DNA of 64,000 nucleotides, taken from Sphagnum magellanicum. Its lineage: Eukaryota; Streptophyta; Sphagnopsida; Sphagnales; Sphagnaceae. Shown piece by piece: positions 1-13,558 of this stretch. Each line of letters starts with the position of its first letter. The first letter of the stretch is position 1. Position numbers and translations under genes: made by a program. The notes below the pieces were generated by a model. The model was not told where the DNA came from and searched no databases. It saw nothing but the letters and a program-made list of their open reading frames with translations. Location of the stretch: contig CM038911.1 in assembly GCA_021904315.1 (NCBI GenBank), positions 6,235,390 through 6,299,389 of the forward strand. The letters are read 5' to 3'.

Positions 1-229
1 ATGTTGATGTTCATTCAATGTCACGCTTGATGGTTGAACCCCTTTTGTTCCATTCGTCATAACATCTACATACAACCTCTTAATCTAACATGCATTGGAT
101 TTTTGAAAAGTTAATTTAAAAAGGAGCCATGTTATAAAATCTTATAAGTTTTTTTTTTTTTTTTTGATCAAGAGTTAAGCCTTGGGACTAAAAATCACTT
201 TGCTTAGATTCAGGAAAAAAAGACAATTT

Positions 230-625
230 CAACCCCCTATACTTCTGGCAAGTGTAGTTCCCATACAACAAACTCAATGATGTTGAAATTTGGAGAGAAC
301 CTTTTACACCTCCTAAACAAGAATTGTTTTAAGTTTGACACAAATCCAATGGTGGATTTGGGAGGAACAACTATTTGAAACAAATATTCAAAGGTTCTGT
401 CATGGAAATCCTTCCATGAACTCCATTACAAACACCCTCTATTCCCAGCAAGTGTAGCTCCCTTACAGTCAAACCGATGATGATGAAATTTGAAGAGAAC
501 CTTCTACACCTCCTAAATAAGAACTATTTTAAGTTTGACACAAATCCAACAGTGGATTTGGGAGGAACAACTATTTGAAATAAAACTCTAGAGGTTTTGT
601 CATGGAAATCCTTCCATGTTTATTT
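230..625. repeat. Tandem duplication, two ~200-bp copies
   Basis: Two adjacent copies (about 230-429 and 430-625) share long stretches: a 'gcaagtgtag' segment at 248 and 448, and a 'gtcatggaaat' segment at 399 and 599, so the period is exactly 200 bp. Copies differ at scattered positions and are not recent. No coding potential is evident in either strand. Confidence 0.85.
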
Positions 626-3600
626 CTTGCACACATTTTTTTCATGAACAACACCTTTCCACACATAAGAACTAATTTTTTCCTCACACATTCATTCTTT
701 CTTTTCCCCTTCCTTCAACACAAAATACTCTTCTTTCCCTTAGTAAGCCTCCATGACCTTTCCTTGAACTTGTTCCCTTTGCCCAATGGAAGCTTCGAAA
801 TCCTTCCTTCCAATCAATGACCTTCTCATCCTTCAAGAGCCAATGAGAATTGAGAATGATTTGCCCTCCAATTGATTTTAGGATGAGAATTCTTGGGCCC
901 AATAAGACACAAAAAATATTCCATCCTCCAATCAAATAGGATGACAATCTTCATGACTAATGGGATTGGAGGACTCATCCTTCCCCTTATCTTGGATATC
1001 TCGATGAGATTCTTTAGCTTAATCCTTATCCTTTATGTCCGTTGACCCTCACATCGTACTTCTTCATCATAATTATTTCAAGTAACTAACTATTGGGACA
1101 ATTTATCAGTAGTAACAAGTAAACATCTTTGAGTCCTTACTTGACTAAATCAATTCAACGGTTGAAGTAACATCCCCGCGTACCATTTACTTTTTTTATA
1201 TCCCCTATTTTTATTTTTTTTCCATGCACTAATTAACTATGTAATACGTAGTAAATTAGAATTAAAATTTGCATCACAAAAGCCCCCACATACTTTTAAA
1301 GCCACTGTTGAAATTAAGGTTCAATGAATTCATTAGATTTCGGATGTTCAAATTTTCATGAGGTTTCACCATCACTCCCACACTTTATGCCTACCCTAAT
1401 TTGTTAAATAAAAAAGCCTCGACCCCTTCTGAACATAAGTACCACATTATTTTTGCTACCCTTTTGGTTTTTGTTGATGCATGTGAGAATTTAGTCATGG
1501 CGGATGATGTCACTACGCCTTCGAATCCTCCAGTTTCACTAGTAGAAAAGGAAGAGCTTGAAGAAGCACTGCTCGACGTGAATGTTTCTCAACGGTCACA
1601 CAAAGAAGAACCGTTCAAAAGAGTGGTGCGCACTCAAGTCGATCGTTGGGCATGGGATTGTTGATTGTCTCCTAACCCACATGCTTTAACAATTTATTTA
1701 GAATTTGTTCTTGTTTGTGGAGCCGCACCATAAAATTTTAAAGAGTGTCAATGTGAAGACGATGATGTTCGTCTTCATTGTCGAACTTGGGTTCCCGGTG
1801 ATGGCCATTATTGTTAGCTGCGAAGCCCAATCAAACCCCTTTCTATGGAGCATTGAGCCGAATACCTAGTTCGCACCATTCGTCGCATTATGAAGTTTTT
1901 GCAATTGTGATCTATCCCCATAAAGTTGTTTACTAAGTTGTAATTCACTAGAGGCCATTTAGGTGGAAATGTTAATACTTAAATTTAATTTTGATTCTAT
2001 TTAACAATCTGATAGAAGTGAAAACTAAATAAAGATGTATTAAGATTGCATCCTAAAAATCTTTCAAGTACATCATTTGTGCCTGAAGATTATTCTACAT
2101 ACTAACTTAATATTGTCATGGCGAAATGTTATTGTTAATTATGGGCTTGTATTCCCAATATATTAATAAATCACATCTAATTCTACATCCCCTTCCCTCT
2201 TTTTACAACATAAAAGGGTAATGCACTTTAAAAAGTTTACTAGGTCCTAAAATTAACCAAGCCTTGCATCAATTTAAATAAAAGAGTCTTCTACGCTGAA
2301 ATATCCAAAAATTAATTCAAATCATTAATACTAAGGAAAACTATGGAACTAAAGCTTAACAATTTGTGGTATTATAATCCATGACTCACAATTGACCACC
2401 AAACTATGAAGTTCAACTTGAGTTTTCACAATGTTGTAGTTTATTTGTAGTCTCGTCTACCTGTTGGGATGTGCATTTATTGTGTTGTACCTTGACAACG
2501 TTACAATACTTTTGTAGAATCATACACAATCTTTCATTTCAGATGTTCTTATGAGGAAACTATAAATTGTCCACCAAAACCTTTTGAGAAAATTTCCCAA
2601 TGTATTTGAAAAGTACCTTATATCTATCAATGTCTCTCCTAAGGAAGGAAAGAAGGATATTACACCTATTTTGAAGAGTGGGCAAGGTCTTACATCTATT
2701 TATAGGAAGTAGGTGTATGATGTTTCCCACTTCTAAGGACTAGGTGTAAGAACTCTTTGCCCTTCAATGCCTAGTGACCTATGTATGTTCAGATTCATGA
2801 AAACCTTTGCCTTGTGCATTACAATGGGTAAAGCCCATGATTGGAGACATTGCCAAAACAAGGGGCCTAGGAGGAGGTGGTACCTTGGGGATCGACCGTA
2901 CGCATGTTTCTAAGGCCCATATAACCCTGCCAGAGTGAACCAGCACCCCCTCCTTTCAGGTCTAGTTCATCCACAACTGAGTCAAAATGGGTCCCCAATG
3001 GACAGTGGGTGGCGGGTCGTGTACTCCAGTCTCCAATTGACACCATCCTTTAACAATCTTGATGCAGCCCACTTAGCACACTTGTCAAGGTAGTACTAAA
3101 ATCCTAGAGTTTTTCGATGTGAAAAAAACAGAAGATATGTTGGTGGCCCTCGAAATCTATATCCCTACAGTATTGCCACTGGCACTAGCACAAGCAAAAA
3201 GAGGGTTTAGAGTCCTATATTCTTTAATTTTATCCCTTGTGTTTTGTCACATGTTCATTATGTTGTTCTTACCCTTTCCATGTGTCCTTCACATGTGTCT
3301 CTTGAATTTTGTCTCATATGTGAACCAGCACCCACTAGTATAGTACATTGTGGTGGATGGTAAGTGCAGACAGAAAACAATTTTCCATTGCGTTCAAGTT
3401 CCCTAGCTAACTATAGTGGTTACCTCAGTTACTATTTTATTTTACTAACTACTAACAAATGGAAAGTGGGTTGTTTATAGGTAGTAAAAACAGACCTTAT
3501 CTGTGTATAAACTATAAACTATGTACTTACCTAGTAGCCACCTATTTTCTTACCAAATTTACCTACATAAGGTAGTGAATCTTACAGAATGGGTGGCCAA

Positions 3601-4760
3601 TTTGAAACCGGATATCACCTCATTTGCTGGAATGATAACTCATAACACCATCCAGTTTGGCAGGGTTTCATCCAGTGGATTGATTTGCTCACAGTTCAAA
3701 CTTAAATATAATTTAGTTTCATTTTTAATAATTATGTGGATGGATGTATGAAGGAAAGGATGCATATTTGGAAAGAACATAAACCAGTGTAAAGAGAGTA
3801 GAAAGAATGGGAGAAATGTACTATGGAGCAAGCCCTACCAGGCCCATTCAAATCAGGAACATGGTGAGCCCAGTAGGGCTAGTTGTTGTTCCATTAGGTC
3901 ATGAGGGAACCCTAGGGCTTGTTCCAAAGCATAAAATAAAAAAGTTAATTAATTTATGACTTAAATTTTAATTTAAGACTTTGGACAACCTGGTGGATGG
4001 GATGAACTCCATCTGATGACCACCTCCTTTAACAAGTATGTGATCATTTTATATGAATGTTATTTAAATGCATGTTTCAATAAGCTTATTGTTAAGTAAA
4101 CATGAGAATGTCACCAAGAATTCTCCAAAAATAACATCCTGTATACAAATTGTGTTTAATGAAGGAGGGGAATGAAGGTGGATACCATAGTACCTTTTTA
4201 GGTTCAGCATAAATTAAATTATTTTCTAATTTGTCAAAAAAATTGGATATTAATAGTTAGTTATGACTAAAATTTAAAAAATTCATGCAATCAACCAATT
4301 TTGATCCTTGAACCTCTCTGAGTGGCTAACAATAGTAACTTGTTAACCACCTAAGCACAAAAGCACTAAACTTTTCTTCTATAAGCATTCGATTATAATA
4401 ACTTTAAAACAAAGTGTTGAAATTTTCAAAATTCAAATTTTAACCCCTAAATTAAAAATTGAAAATTAAATTAATTATTCAACATTGAGATGCCGAACTT
4501 GAAAAGGTATTGTGGTATATGATATGTGCAAAAAAATCAAAGTTTGACAAATGTTCCAAAAATGATGGCTTTTCAAAAGAACTTATATTAATTTGATGGG
4601 ACACTTACAATGTATTTCTAATTCATCTAAAGTGATTAAGCCCCTCAACTTGAGTTGTCCCTATTCACTTTCATGCTAAAATTGTAAGATGACATTATTA
4701 CTATTCTCAACTTTATAACACATTTGTCAATTGTTTTCAAAAAATATTTCAAACCAAAGG
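626..4760. other. Intergenic, no supported gene
   Basis: A+T-rich sequence with only short, unrecognised open frames. The longest (about 1,401-1,664, plus) encodes 87 residues with no motif I know. A less A+T-rich patch at about 2,850-3,030 has no protein signature on either strand. I cannot assign a function to anything here. Confidence 0.6.
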
Positions 4761-4865
4761 TTAGCGCTCCCATCAGTGATAATGAAAAACTCAATTCTTT
4801 CAATTTTAAACAAGGAACACCATGCCAATCCAACAATGTCAACAATGTTTATGGATCCAAATATC
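4761..4865 (+). repeat. Dispersed repeat, copy 1
   Basis: About 105 bp that recur, diverged, at 5,749-5,855. Both contain 'gctcccat(c/t)agtga' followed by an identical 'ccatgccaatccaa' block. Element class unknown. Confidence 0.6.
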
Positions 4866-4946
4866 ATGTTCATATTAAAACAAAGACATTAGTAGATTTG
4901 AATTCTATATACTATGAAAGGAGGATTCCGCCTACTACCCACCAAG

Positions 4947-4965
4947 ATATATATATATATATATA
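4947..4965. repeat. (AT)n microsatellite
   Basis: Uninterrupted alternating A/T of about 19 bp. Confidence 0.9.
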
Positions 4966-5748
4966 ATTGGGTAGATGGGTACAATGTAAACAATTTCAAG
5001 GAAAACTAGGACTACATATGATATAAGTAGTAACACATAAGATTTCATTCATTTTGAACATTTCTAAAGATCACATATAATTAATTTGAGTTTCAAACAT
5101 AAAATAAATTATGAAACCCATCAATATGCAATTGATTGGTAATTGTATCATTATGTAAAAGTAAACCAATAATTTTATAAACATTGATTTAGAAGCCTTA
5201 TTTGATAGCGGATTACCATTTTTTTATTAATTTTGAAAATCCATTTAAAAAATGTATAAATGTAAAAAAAAAACCTAGCCCGGTTATATCTTCAATGGGG
5301 AAAAAATCATAATTTAAAAAGATTACAATCATCATCTTCATTATAATATGATGTACTAACAAATGTTTTTAAAACATTTGATATGGACTTCACAACTTGA
5401 AAAGAAGTCGAGAATTTTTGTGAAAAATATTTTTTTCATCATTGGTTTTTACATGTGAAAACTTTCATGGATAGACCACCATTAAATCTAGTCCTTTGTA
5501 ATCTTTTTTTTATAATTGTAGCATCGTGACAAGGCTATTGCAAAGTGAAAATTTATTCCAATTAATAATTAATTTTTTCATATTTGCTCTAATTTCATGA
5601 TACAATGATATATTGGGATGTAAACCACCATTAATTGAGAATGTTAATTACAAGATGTTTTCCAAACATCCACCATGATATATCAAAGTTCCATAAGTAT
5701 TGAAAACTATCAATAACATGCATTCATCCATTGACCCATTGAAAATGG

Positions 5749-5855
5749 GTCAGTGCTCCCATTAGTGACCAAAAAAAATTCAAATATTTGAGTTTCAAAG
5801 AAAGGCCACCATGCCAATCCAATAATGGCTACATTGTTTACAAATCTAAAAATAT
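5749..5855 (+). repeat. Dispersed repeat, copy 2
   Basis: Diverged second copy of the repeat at 4,761-4,865, in the same orientation about 990 bp downstream. No gene lies between the copies or up to 6,768; that interval is A+T-rich and unassigned. Confidence 0.6.
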
Positions 5856-6768
5856 TCTTAGTAGCTTCAAATTTTATATACCATTTCTCCTAGTGGTCGC
5901 AAAGTGCAACATAGTAGATTATTGATTTTAAAAAACACGAATGAAAGGTCCAAAAAATTTAGTTTCAATAACAAATGCAACTATCAAAATTTCACACAAG
6001 GGACACCGATGCCAACAATGAATAAGAATCAATATAATATTAATTATGAATATTAAAAAATCATGAATAATTTCTTTTATAACTAAATTGCATAAATAAC
6101 ACAACACATGAAAGGCCAAAAATGCACTTGAAACATAACAACAAAAGTGAAATAAATTAAATGATAAAAAAAACATTGAAAAATATTTCAATATTTCAAA
6201 TCAACCAATATCTTATCAATGTCACCAACATACTTCACAAATTGTTTGGTGCATAATAGCTTAAATACTCACTTTAGTTCAAGAAGCACAATTACCAAGA
6301 ATAGTAATTAGACTTTTGTTTGTTTTATTTTCTGAGCAAGAAAAAAAAGTTGAAATATCAAACTACTATTTTGGATCAATTAAATTCCATTTCCATTTGC
6401 CATTCCAACAATCTTCGTACAAATGTTGTTCACTCAAATTTGACCTTTTATTTACTAAAACCCACCACTAAACCTTCACCATTTTGAAAATTTCATTTTG
6501 TTCATCCTTGGCAACATCACTTTGTGTTCTTCCCATTTGCAGTAGAATGAAGATAGGATCATGTGGCCTCATGAAAACAAAATTTCCACTTTTGAGATTT
6601 TTAGATGAGGTGTGTGTTGGAACATGTTTCAAGTTTTTTAGGCCCATAATAAGGACACATGATTAAGACTTCTAAATCAACAACCTTCAATGTGGATGAC
6701 ACCAAAGCCTTAACATAATTAGATCTCCAATTGCTTGAAGGCTAAAAGCCCTTTAGAAGAGTAGAACT

Positions 6769-8110
6769 TTAAAGAAACAACAATTTTGACAAATGTAATA
6801 AAATATTTTCCCAATATTCCACATATGGATTCATTTTCATTTTGTAAGTTGCATTTTGTTCAATGCTTTGCTTCCAAAATTCTATGTATTTGGATAGTTC
6901 AACACTGATGAACTTTTCCTTATGCATAGACCTCAATGCATCATGGCCCAAAATTGGGCAATATGGAACAAGGCTTAGGATTCTAATAGGCAACTTTGGT
7001 GATCCATTGGGATTAATTTTCCAAAATTTGATTGGAAGCCCATCCATGGGACTATAAACATTTTACGTGGGTGAAATTTTGTATAACATCACATGCCAAT
7101 TGGATGTATCAACAAAAAATCTACAAATATGCATATTACCATCCCCTACTAAAGTTTCAAGGCCATCTTTTAAACATGAGGACCTAGGTTTAAAAATATG
7201 GAATCTCTTGAATCAAGCTGTGGAATGAAAGGTCACTCATGTGAAACCATGAAAGCCTTCATCAAATCTACCAAAATGTAGTTGTTTTGTTTTCTCAAAA
7301 TTTTGGATAAATACCCAAAACATCTATCAATATCCTCATGTGTATGATCAACTATAAGGAATCCCAATTTAACTTCCTCAAACACTTCCTTTGTGCTCAA
7401 CAATGACAAAAATGTTAACAAATACCTATTTTTATTATCCTTCACACAATTATTCATTTGAAGCAATAATTTTTTTGACAAAGGTTTGGGACCAATAGTT
7501 TGACTTGTTGTCTTTAATTCATAGGTGCAAAATGATTTTCCTTGCAAGAGACATTCACAAATGTGTTTTTGTAGAAGGTGCTGAAACAAGATTTTTGATT
7601 CACAAACTAGAGTTTTTTCCAAATTCGAAATAGCTGCAACAATGACCCAAGTGTAGAATTGGGATCATTAGGCCATAATTCATTCACATATTGTGCATAT
7701 CTTTCATTACCATGACCATGTGCTATCATATTAATAAGGGAAATGGGCAATTTTCCAAGCCCAAAAATCATTTTGTTTGCCACTTGGAACCTTGGGAGTA
7801 TAGTTTTCACATGATCTATTTTGTCATGGATAAGGCATAGGAACTCATCCTTAAAGCACATAGACTTCAACCTCCAAGTATGGTTAGAAGCTTTTGCATG
7901 ACTCTTGATGCAAGATGTGTTTTCTCAACTTTAGTTCGTATTATTTCACATTAATGTTATTCTTTCCCAATTTTGACATCAAATCCTTGAGGGATTCACA
8001 CATAATACATTTTGTAAAAATTGACCTTCTCTTTTATACATCTACATTAAGATGTGCCTCTTCTTCAACATGTTCATTGCAAATTGAGAATACTTGCAAT
8101 GTTTAACTCT
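6769..8110 (-). mobile_element. Relict DUF7869-family ORF, probably transposon-derived
   Basis: On the minus strand, three collinear protein blocks read in order. Around 8,010-7,900 there is a Cys-x-x-Cys segment (KCIMCESLKDL). At 7,870-7,607 comes a block ending in HGHGNERYAQYVNELWPNDP. At 7,622-7,233 comes the most diagnostic block, LQMNNCVKDNKNRYL followed by FLIVDHTHEDIDRCFGYLS. A further block (GHDALRSMHKEKFISVELSKYIEFWK) lies at 7,047-6,769. The N-C...KNRY and HTHEDID motifs are those of the multicopy DUF7869 family, known to me from plant and invertebrate genomes and thought to be transposon-derived; that origin is inference. The blocks are in different frames with stops, so the copy is dead. 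Termini were not found. Confidence 0.7.
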
Positions 8111-8285
8111 CACTTATTTATAAAAACATAATGAAGGAAATAAAAACAATAAACCTCATACTGAATAACACATGATAATACTTCACACATGAAAATATTT
8201 CACATTGATGATTAAACCAATAAACGAAGACACCTACACTAATTTTGAAAAGAAAATTAATTCACACAATATTCACATACTGCAA

Positions 8286-8312
8286 ATAAATAAATAAATA
8301 AATAAATAAAAT
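8286..8312. repeat. (AAAT)n microsatellite
   Basis: Six to seven tandem AAAT units. Confidence 0.9.
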
Positions 8313-8879
8313 CTTATTTCATCACTTTGTTTTTAAAGATTTTCTAGGTATCAAATAACAAACGCTAGACATCATGTTTACCATTTTTTATTCTTTTCAT
8401 TTGATGTGGCATTGTGTTACCACACATGTCAATCAAGAATTGAACATTTGATTCTATATGCTTCCTTGGAGTTTGTAGTTTATGTTAACCCTTGTCTCCA
8501 TGCAATAAAAATCTATAACCTTGTTTGCAATACTTTGTATAACATATATGTCAATCTTGACTATGTGATCTACACAATATGAAATTAACCTCTCTAATGT
8601 GATTTTTACAACCATTACCAATAATGATTTGTTCATTGAGCCTATTGACCACCAAGTTCAATTTGTAATTTTGAAATTAATTTGAACTATCTAATTTTTA
8701 AAAAAAGGTATTTTCATATTTTTTAAAGTTAGGAAATAATTAAATACATGTTACTTTAAAAATGTCCCACAAAAATGTCATTTTCAATACATTTCAAGTC
8801 TTTTAAACTATGAAAAACACCGGTTATGTTATTTTAAAAGTGTTTTTGGGTACTTTATACTTGATAATTATTGGCTATT

Positions 8880-9930
8880 ATAAAATATTCTTGCATTATC
8901 AATCAAGTTGTATGTGCAACTTTCCAAGGAAAAGTTGGGGTTGCAAGCAAAGGTTGATGTTGCTAAGTACATGGACATGCACATTAAGGTGAAACAAGTT
9001 GGTGCCAACATGCGAGAGCAAATAACTATTGTTTTCAAACCCTTCTTTGATTTCATGGATTGCTTCAAGTTTTTAAAGTTCATAGTATGGTTTTAAGCCC
9101 TAGTTTAAGGATTTGAGTTTGGTAGATTATGTTGGCCAAGTTTTTACAATTGAAATTGTTATTACATATAATGGCCAATTTCTTTTCCTAAGTTTCAAGA
9201 CTTTTCATTAGAAGTTGCATGGCCAACCCAATGCCATTTCTATTTTATGTAGGAAATTATGCACAATATGAATGATGTTTTAAAGTAGGGGTGTTGGAGG
9301 ATGAAACTTGTTTTGAATAAGTAAATGCTCTTTTTGTCACATCTTTAAAAGACAATATTATGAGTTTAGATTGTTTTCTTGTTTACACACCTCAAGCTAA
9401 CTTATTTGGGGATTATGTGTATAAGTGCAAGTTCAAAGGGAATTGTTATGCTTTCATATGTTTGATGTGCCATTGGAAGAAGTAAAAGACTATCTTCTTT
9501 GGTGGTCAAAGCATGAAAGACAATTTCAAACGATTGCCTCCTTAGCAAAAACAACACATTGATCTTTTTTTTGGGTAGTCACATTGAGATTGAGAGGGTG
9601 TTTTCTATTACAAGGATCTTCACAAATCTTAATCAATGCTGTTTCGATGCAAAAACCTAGCATATTTTAGTTCTTTTAATTAAGAACTAGCATGATGATC
9701 CCATTGAATGGTGAAGATAAGGGAGGACTTGAAGATGTGGATGGGTTTGGTGAGGCTAAAAAATATAATTTTAATATTGCATGTTGAATTTCTTGATAAG
9801 CTTGAGGATCATGTAAAGGATTGTGTGCAAAATTGGGACAATATCTATAATTTTGGTAATGTTTTGCACATGAGGCACAAACTAAAGAGGTACTTGAACT
9901 CCTACACCTCCATTGTTGCTTTGTAAATGT
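8880..9930 (+). mobile_element. hAT-family transposase relict (C-terminal half)
   Basis: Plus-strand translation shows, in order and across frameshifts: FKPFFDFMDCFK (about 9,036), VDYVGQVFTIEI (about 9,121), KLHGQPNAIS (about 9,212), LLWWSKHERQFQTIASLAK (about 9,490) and HIEIERVFSITRIFTN (about 9,580). It finishes with an ILVLLIKN-type segment followed by WDNIYNF. The LWWSKHE...IEIERVFS series is the hAT C-terminal dimerisation region. The N-terminal zinc finger and most of the catalytic domain are not recognisable. Several stops and frame changes show a long-dead copy. No terminal inverted repeats or 8-bp target duplication were found by eye. Confidence 0.8.
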
Positions 9931-10189
9931 GTTAATTCAATGTTCACAATGTTGTACATTAGTTCAATGCATGTGTGATGTTGATAGAGTTAATAAATAA
10001 GAGATCAAGTTTAAAGTACAAACATCTTTATTGCAAAATAACTAAAAAATCAAAAAAGTAAATGTTCACAACATGGAGCATAAGATCAAAAACTCATTAA
10101 GGTTCTTATCACACTAAAGAACACAAGTTTGCAATGGGAAAAAAAGAGTCAAAACATCAACACCAAAAAATTTAATCAAGAAACCAAAC

Positions 10190-10221
<32 letters not shown>

Positions 10222-12012
10222 AAAGTAAAAATAATAATAACCCAAAAAACAACCTAATTATTTTTACTCTCTTAATCTAGTAATTAATGAAAATCTAACT
10301 TGTTGAGCTTAATTTCTTAACAAGTGAAACCCTTCATATGAATGAAACCAAAGGTTGCATGTTTTGAGATTTTAAAAATCATTTTATATTTTACACAATT
10401 TTTCACAATGTGTAAAACAATATAACTCCTAAAATCATTTACACCTTTTGACAATTACACTTACATATTTCGCCTTATGCATTTACACCTACATGGAGTG
10501 TAAATCTTAAACGAAATACATGCACAACATTGCTTTAAAATGAGCAAAAGAATAATAAATAGTTAAAAAGACTATTTTATTTGGTTATGTTTTGATTTGA
10601 AAACTCCCAATATGCCAAAAGCAAATAGGAACTTATAAAGTGAGGCTGGGAGGAAAAGCAGGGAGCTGCTAATTCAACTTTCTTAAGGTGTAGGATCATT
10701 ATTTAAACACATAACAATAATGCTCACTACTAAACAACACCAAAATTTGAAATATTCTTAACCCTTTTCACGTTCCCCCAATTGGGAATTGCTCAAATAA
10801 TTGTGACGAAGGTGTGCAATGAATGTGCAATCATGGGGTAAATAAAAAATTGGTGAATTCAAAGTACACTACCTAATTAGTTGGAGGTCACAATTTTTCA
10901 CCTAGTTGCAAAATTTGCACATTCTGAAAATTGGGTTCATATGATAGGTGCCATATACCAAATTTCAGCAAACAAATATTTTTGCATAAGGAGACTATTC
11001 CAAAATAGGTTGTTAAATGTGCAATAATAGGGTCAGCTACCCTACTTGTAAAAGAAACATGTACACAAAAGGGGTAATAAATAGTACTCCAAATGAATTG
11101 TCATCATACCCAGGTTTTTTTTTTTCAATTTTATGATATAAAGAATTAAGGGATTTTCCCAAAAACTTCCCCAATATTGTTTGTTAATAAAAATGACAAA
11201 ATTTCTTGGGAAAAAATCACTGGTCATATCCTTCAAATGTTGTTATCCAGTGTGCATGGTGCAGGTTCAAGTGCATGGTTTTACACATCAAAAGGTTGTT
11301 GTACCTGGAGGGCATGTTACCCCTGGCAAGGCTTAATTAAAAGCACGTTAAAAAAAGCCTCTAAGACGTTGGGGGGAGGGGGTAGGGGATTCTATGACAG
11401 TCCTAGTAAACTAGGACCTAAGTTCATGTTCAAGTGAGGAGTCTTAACCACTGGACCTCATGTGCTCTCATGTGCTCAAGGCTTGAGGTTTTTATTTATT
11501 TAACGAAAATGATTAGTCTTGGAAGAAGCCTCTTTCAAGATTAAACAATCTCTGTAAATTAAAATTATCTCAAGCCTCCCACACTTGAGGGCATCTTGAC
11601 AAGGTCTTGAGATCAAACCTAAATCACCAAATCTTCAAGTAACAATTTTTGTGGGGGAATATTTTAGCACATAATGACACATTTTTCAGTTTTCTGGCAA
11701 GTTTAGGAGTGCCTTGAGATATTTCCAATAACAAGCAGTCTCTTGTTTGGTTAGAAGGCGTAACTGACCATAATCAGAATTGGGATGACTTTTGTTCAAC
11801 CATGAGCAGTTGTGACATTTTCATCCAAGAACTAATAGGGTTAGTGAATCAATGGGCCAATGAGGCCTGACGTTGGTATTTTGTGTGAGTAGTAGCTTGC
11901 TAATGAAATTGTGTAACTCATGACTTATTTGTTCATTACAAGGATTTGAGATTTTGAGATTCTCATTACACAATACCGAGATTCTCATGATGGTTGGTTA
12001 TTTATCTATTCA
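9931..12012. other. Intergenic, no supported gene
   Basis: A+T-rich and without recognisable proteins. It contains a 30-A homopolymer at 10,191-10,220, which could be the tail of a retroposon, but I see no body upstream that I can name. It also contains a possible tRNA-related promoter motif on the minus strand near 11,400-11,465 (listed separately). Confidence 0.6.
11385..11465 (-). repeat. Possible tRNA-derived SINE fragment (A-box-like)
   Basis: Read on the minus strand, the segment near 11,455 gives GGTCCAGTGGTTAAGACTCC, which resembles a tRNA A box (TRGYNNAGYGG type). A convincing B box (GGTTCGANNCC) is absent; only a degenerate GGTCCTAG occurs at the expected distance. It cannot fold into a tRNA. 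A degenerate SINE head is the best reading but may be coincidence. Confidence 0.3.
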
Positions 12013-12692
12013 GGAAACTAGTTTGCTTGTTTTCTATATCACAATGAGATCTAGCAAAGGATGGTGCCCCTTGTTGTGCACTTGGTATCATTAGAAAGCC
12101 CTTGTGAGAGCATGGTTTTGTAATGTTTGGACCTATGATGTGGGAGTTATTGAATATTGAATACTTTTGTCAAAGAAATAACAAAAGAAAGACTAAGAAA
12201 ATTGGGGTGTACTGTTGGTATTGTCAAAAAGCCTTTGATGAGTGGGACTTCTTAGAGATGATTTAGCAATTTTAAAACATATGGTGTGAGAGATATTGAA
12301 TTTTGAGTAATTTTCATCACAAAAAATTCAGTAAAATTCGAAATTGAAATCTCTCTATTGATGAACGTAATTTGTTTATTTTATTTGTCACATTGAGATC
12401 TTCCAAATCACATCACCCCTCATTGCACTCTTGGTACCATAGGAAAGCCTTGAGTAAGTGTATATAGAGGTGGTTTTATAATATTTAGAGTTACAATGCA
12501 AAAAACTATTTAATATTGAATAATTTTGTCAAAAAAATCAAAAATAAAAATGTTAGGGAAATTGGGGCACCGTCTGGATACCCTTTGAAAAGCTCTTAAT
12601 GAGTGGGATTTCATAAATTTTTAGATATAAGGTGCTGGAGATCTTGAAATTTGAATAATCTTTGTCATGAAAATTGAATTAAATTACAAAAA
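12013..12692 (+). repeat. Tandem duplication, two diverged ~349-bp copies
   Basis: Copy 1 (12,013-12,361) and copy 2 (12,363-12,692) align over their length: 'acaatgagatc' at 12,041 matches 'acattgagatc' at 12,390, and 'gatgagtgggacttc' matches 'aatgagtgggatttc'. A related stretch occurs at about 24,713-24,830 ('gatgagtgagatttc'), so the sequence belongs to a dispersed family. No protein is encoded. Confidence 0.7.
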
Positions 12693-13151
12693 CTGATTTT
12701 AAAAGGAGGAGGTAGTTGAATGATTTTAAAAGGAGGAGGTAGTTGAATAAGGCATTCACACTTGGGCCAACCGGAAATGTCACACTAGTTTTAATGAAAA
12801 TTGAATTTCAGGCCAAAGAAGGTGTACTTTTCAATTATTACAATATGTGTGCTCAAGGGGACAGGCCACACACGCTGGTGATGTTAAATGGAGAAGATTT
12901 GTACAGTTTGATATGGTGGGTAGGTAGTGAAAAATATTTGTGCTGCAAAATTATCGGCTGAGTAGGTGGGTAGGTAGTTAAATATGTACAGGGCTCCTTC
13001 GTACTTCGAAACAAGTTGGTGGGTGTCTGTCACAAAATGAATGATGTTTTAAAGGTTTTTGATGTCAGAACAAAAGAAACCCAAAAAAATAGTGTCAGAA
13101 GTGCAGTCAGCAGCTGAAATCCATGCCACTTTGCTTTTGGCCTTCACAAAA

Positions 13152-13196
13152 TATATTATAACAGTAGTTTTGTGGACCCTCACCTTCAACACCCAT

Positions 13197-13230
<34 letters not shown>

Positions 13231-13262
13231 ATGTCTCTTTTCCCCCTCTTTCCTCTCTCTCA
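13152..13262 (+). promoter_or_regulatory. Candidate core promoter and CT-rich leader of the phytocyanin gene
   Basis: A TATA-like TATATTATA lies at 13,152-13,160, about 400 bp before the phytocyanin start codon. It is followed by a (CT)n tract (13,199-13,223) continuing as pyrimidine-rich sequence to 13,262. CT/GA tracts are common in plant core promoters and 5' leaders. A second weaker TATA-like string lies near 13,281. Transcription start is not determinable here. Confidence 0.35.
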
Positions 13263-13558
13263 AAGCTGCTCTGATAGCATTTATATTGATTCTCCCACCC
13301 ATTTGTAGACGTGCAGCATCAATAACCCATCTCTAGAAACTCTCTCTACACTTTTTGCTCTGCACCCATTCTACTTTAGTACACATCGCTGCAATCCATC
13401 ACTAGTCTCAAATCAGCTCTCAGCTCTGTTGTAAATCTGTGATAAATTTAGTAGTCTAGCAAGCAAGCAACTCCCCTGCAGTAAGAAGTAGAAGCTCACC
13501 ATCAGCTAGGCGGGTGCTGTATTCTGTTCTCATACAAGTAAGCAAGCAAGAGAGAGGC

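Noticed and set aside
1401-1664. 87-residue open frame followed by protein-like text to 1,900
   Set aside because: No family recognised, no splice-consistent extension, and surrounded by repeat-type sequence.
11385-11465. tRNA gene on the minus strand
   Set aside because: Only an A-box-like string is present. No B box, no acceptor stem and no cloverleaf can be drawn.
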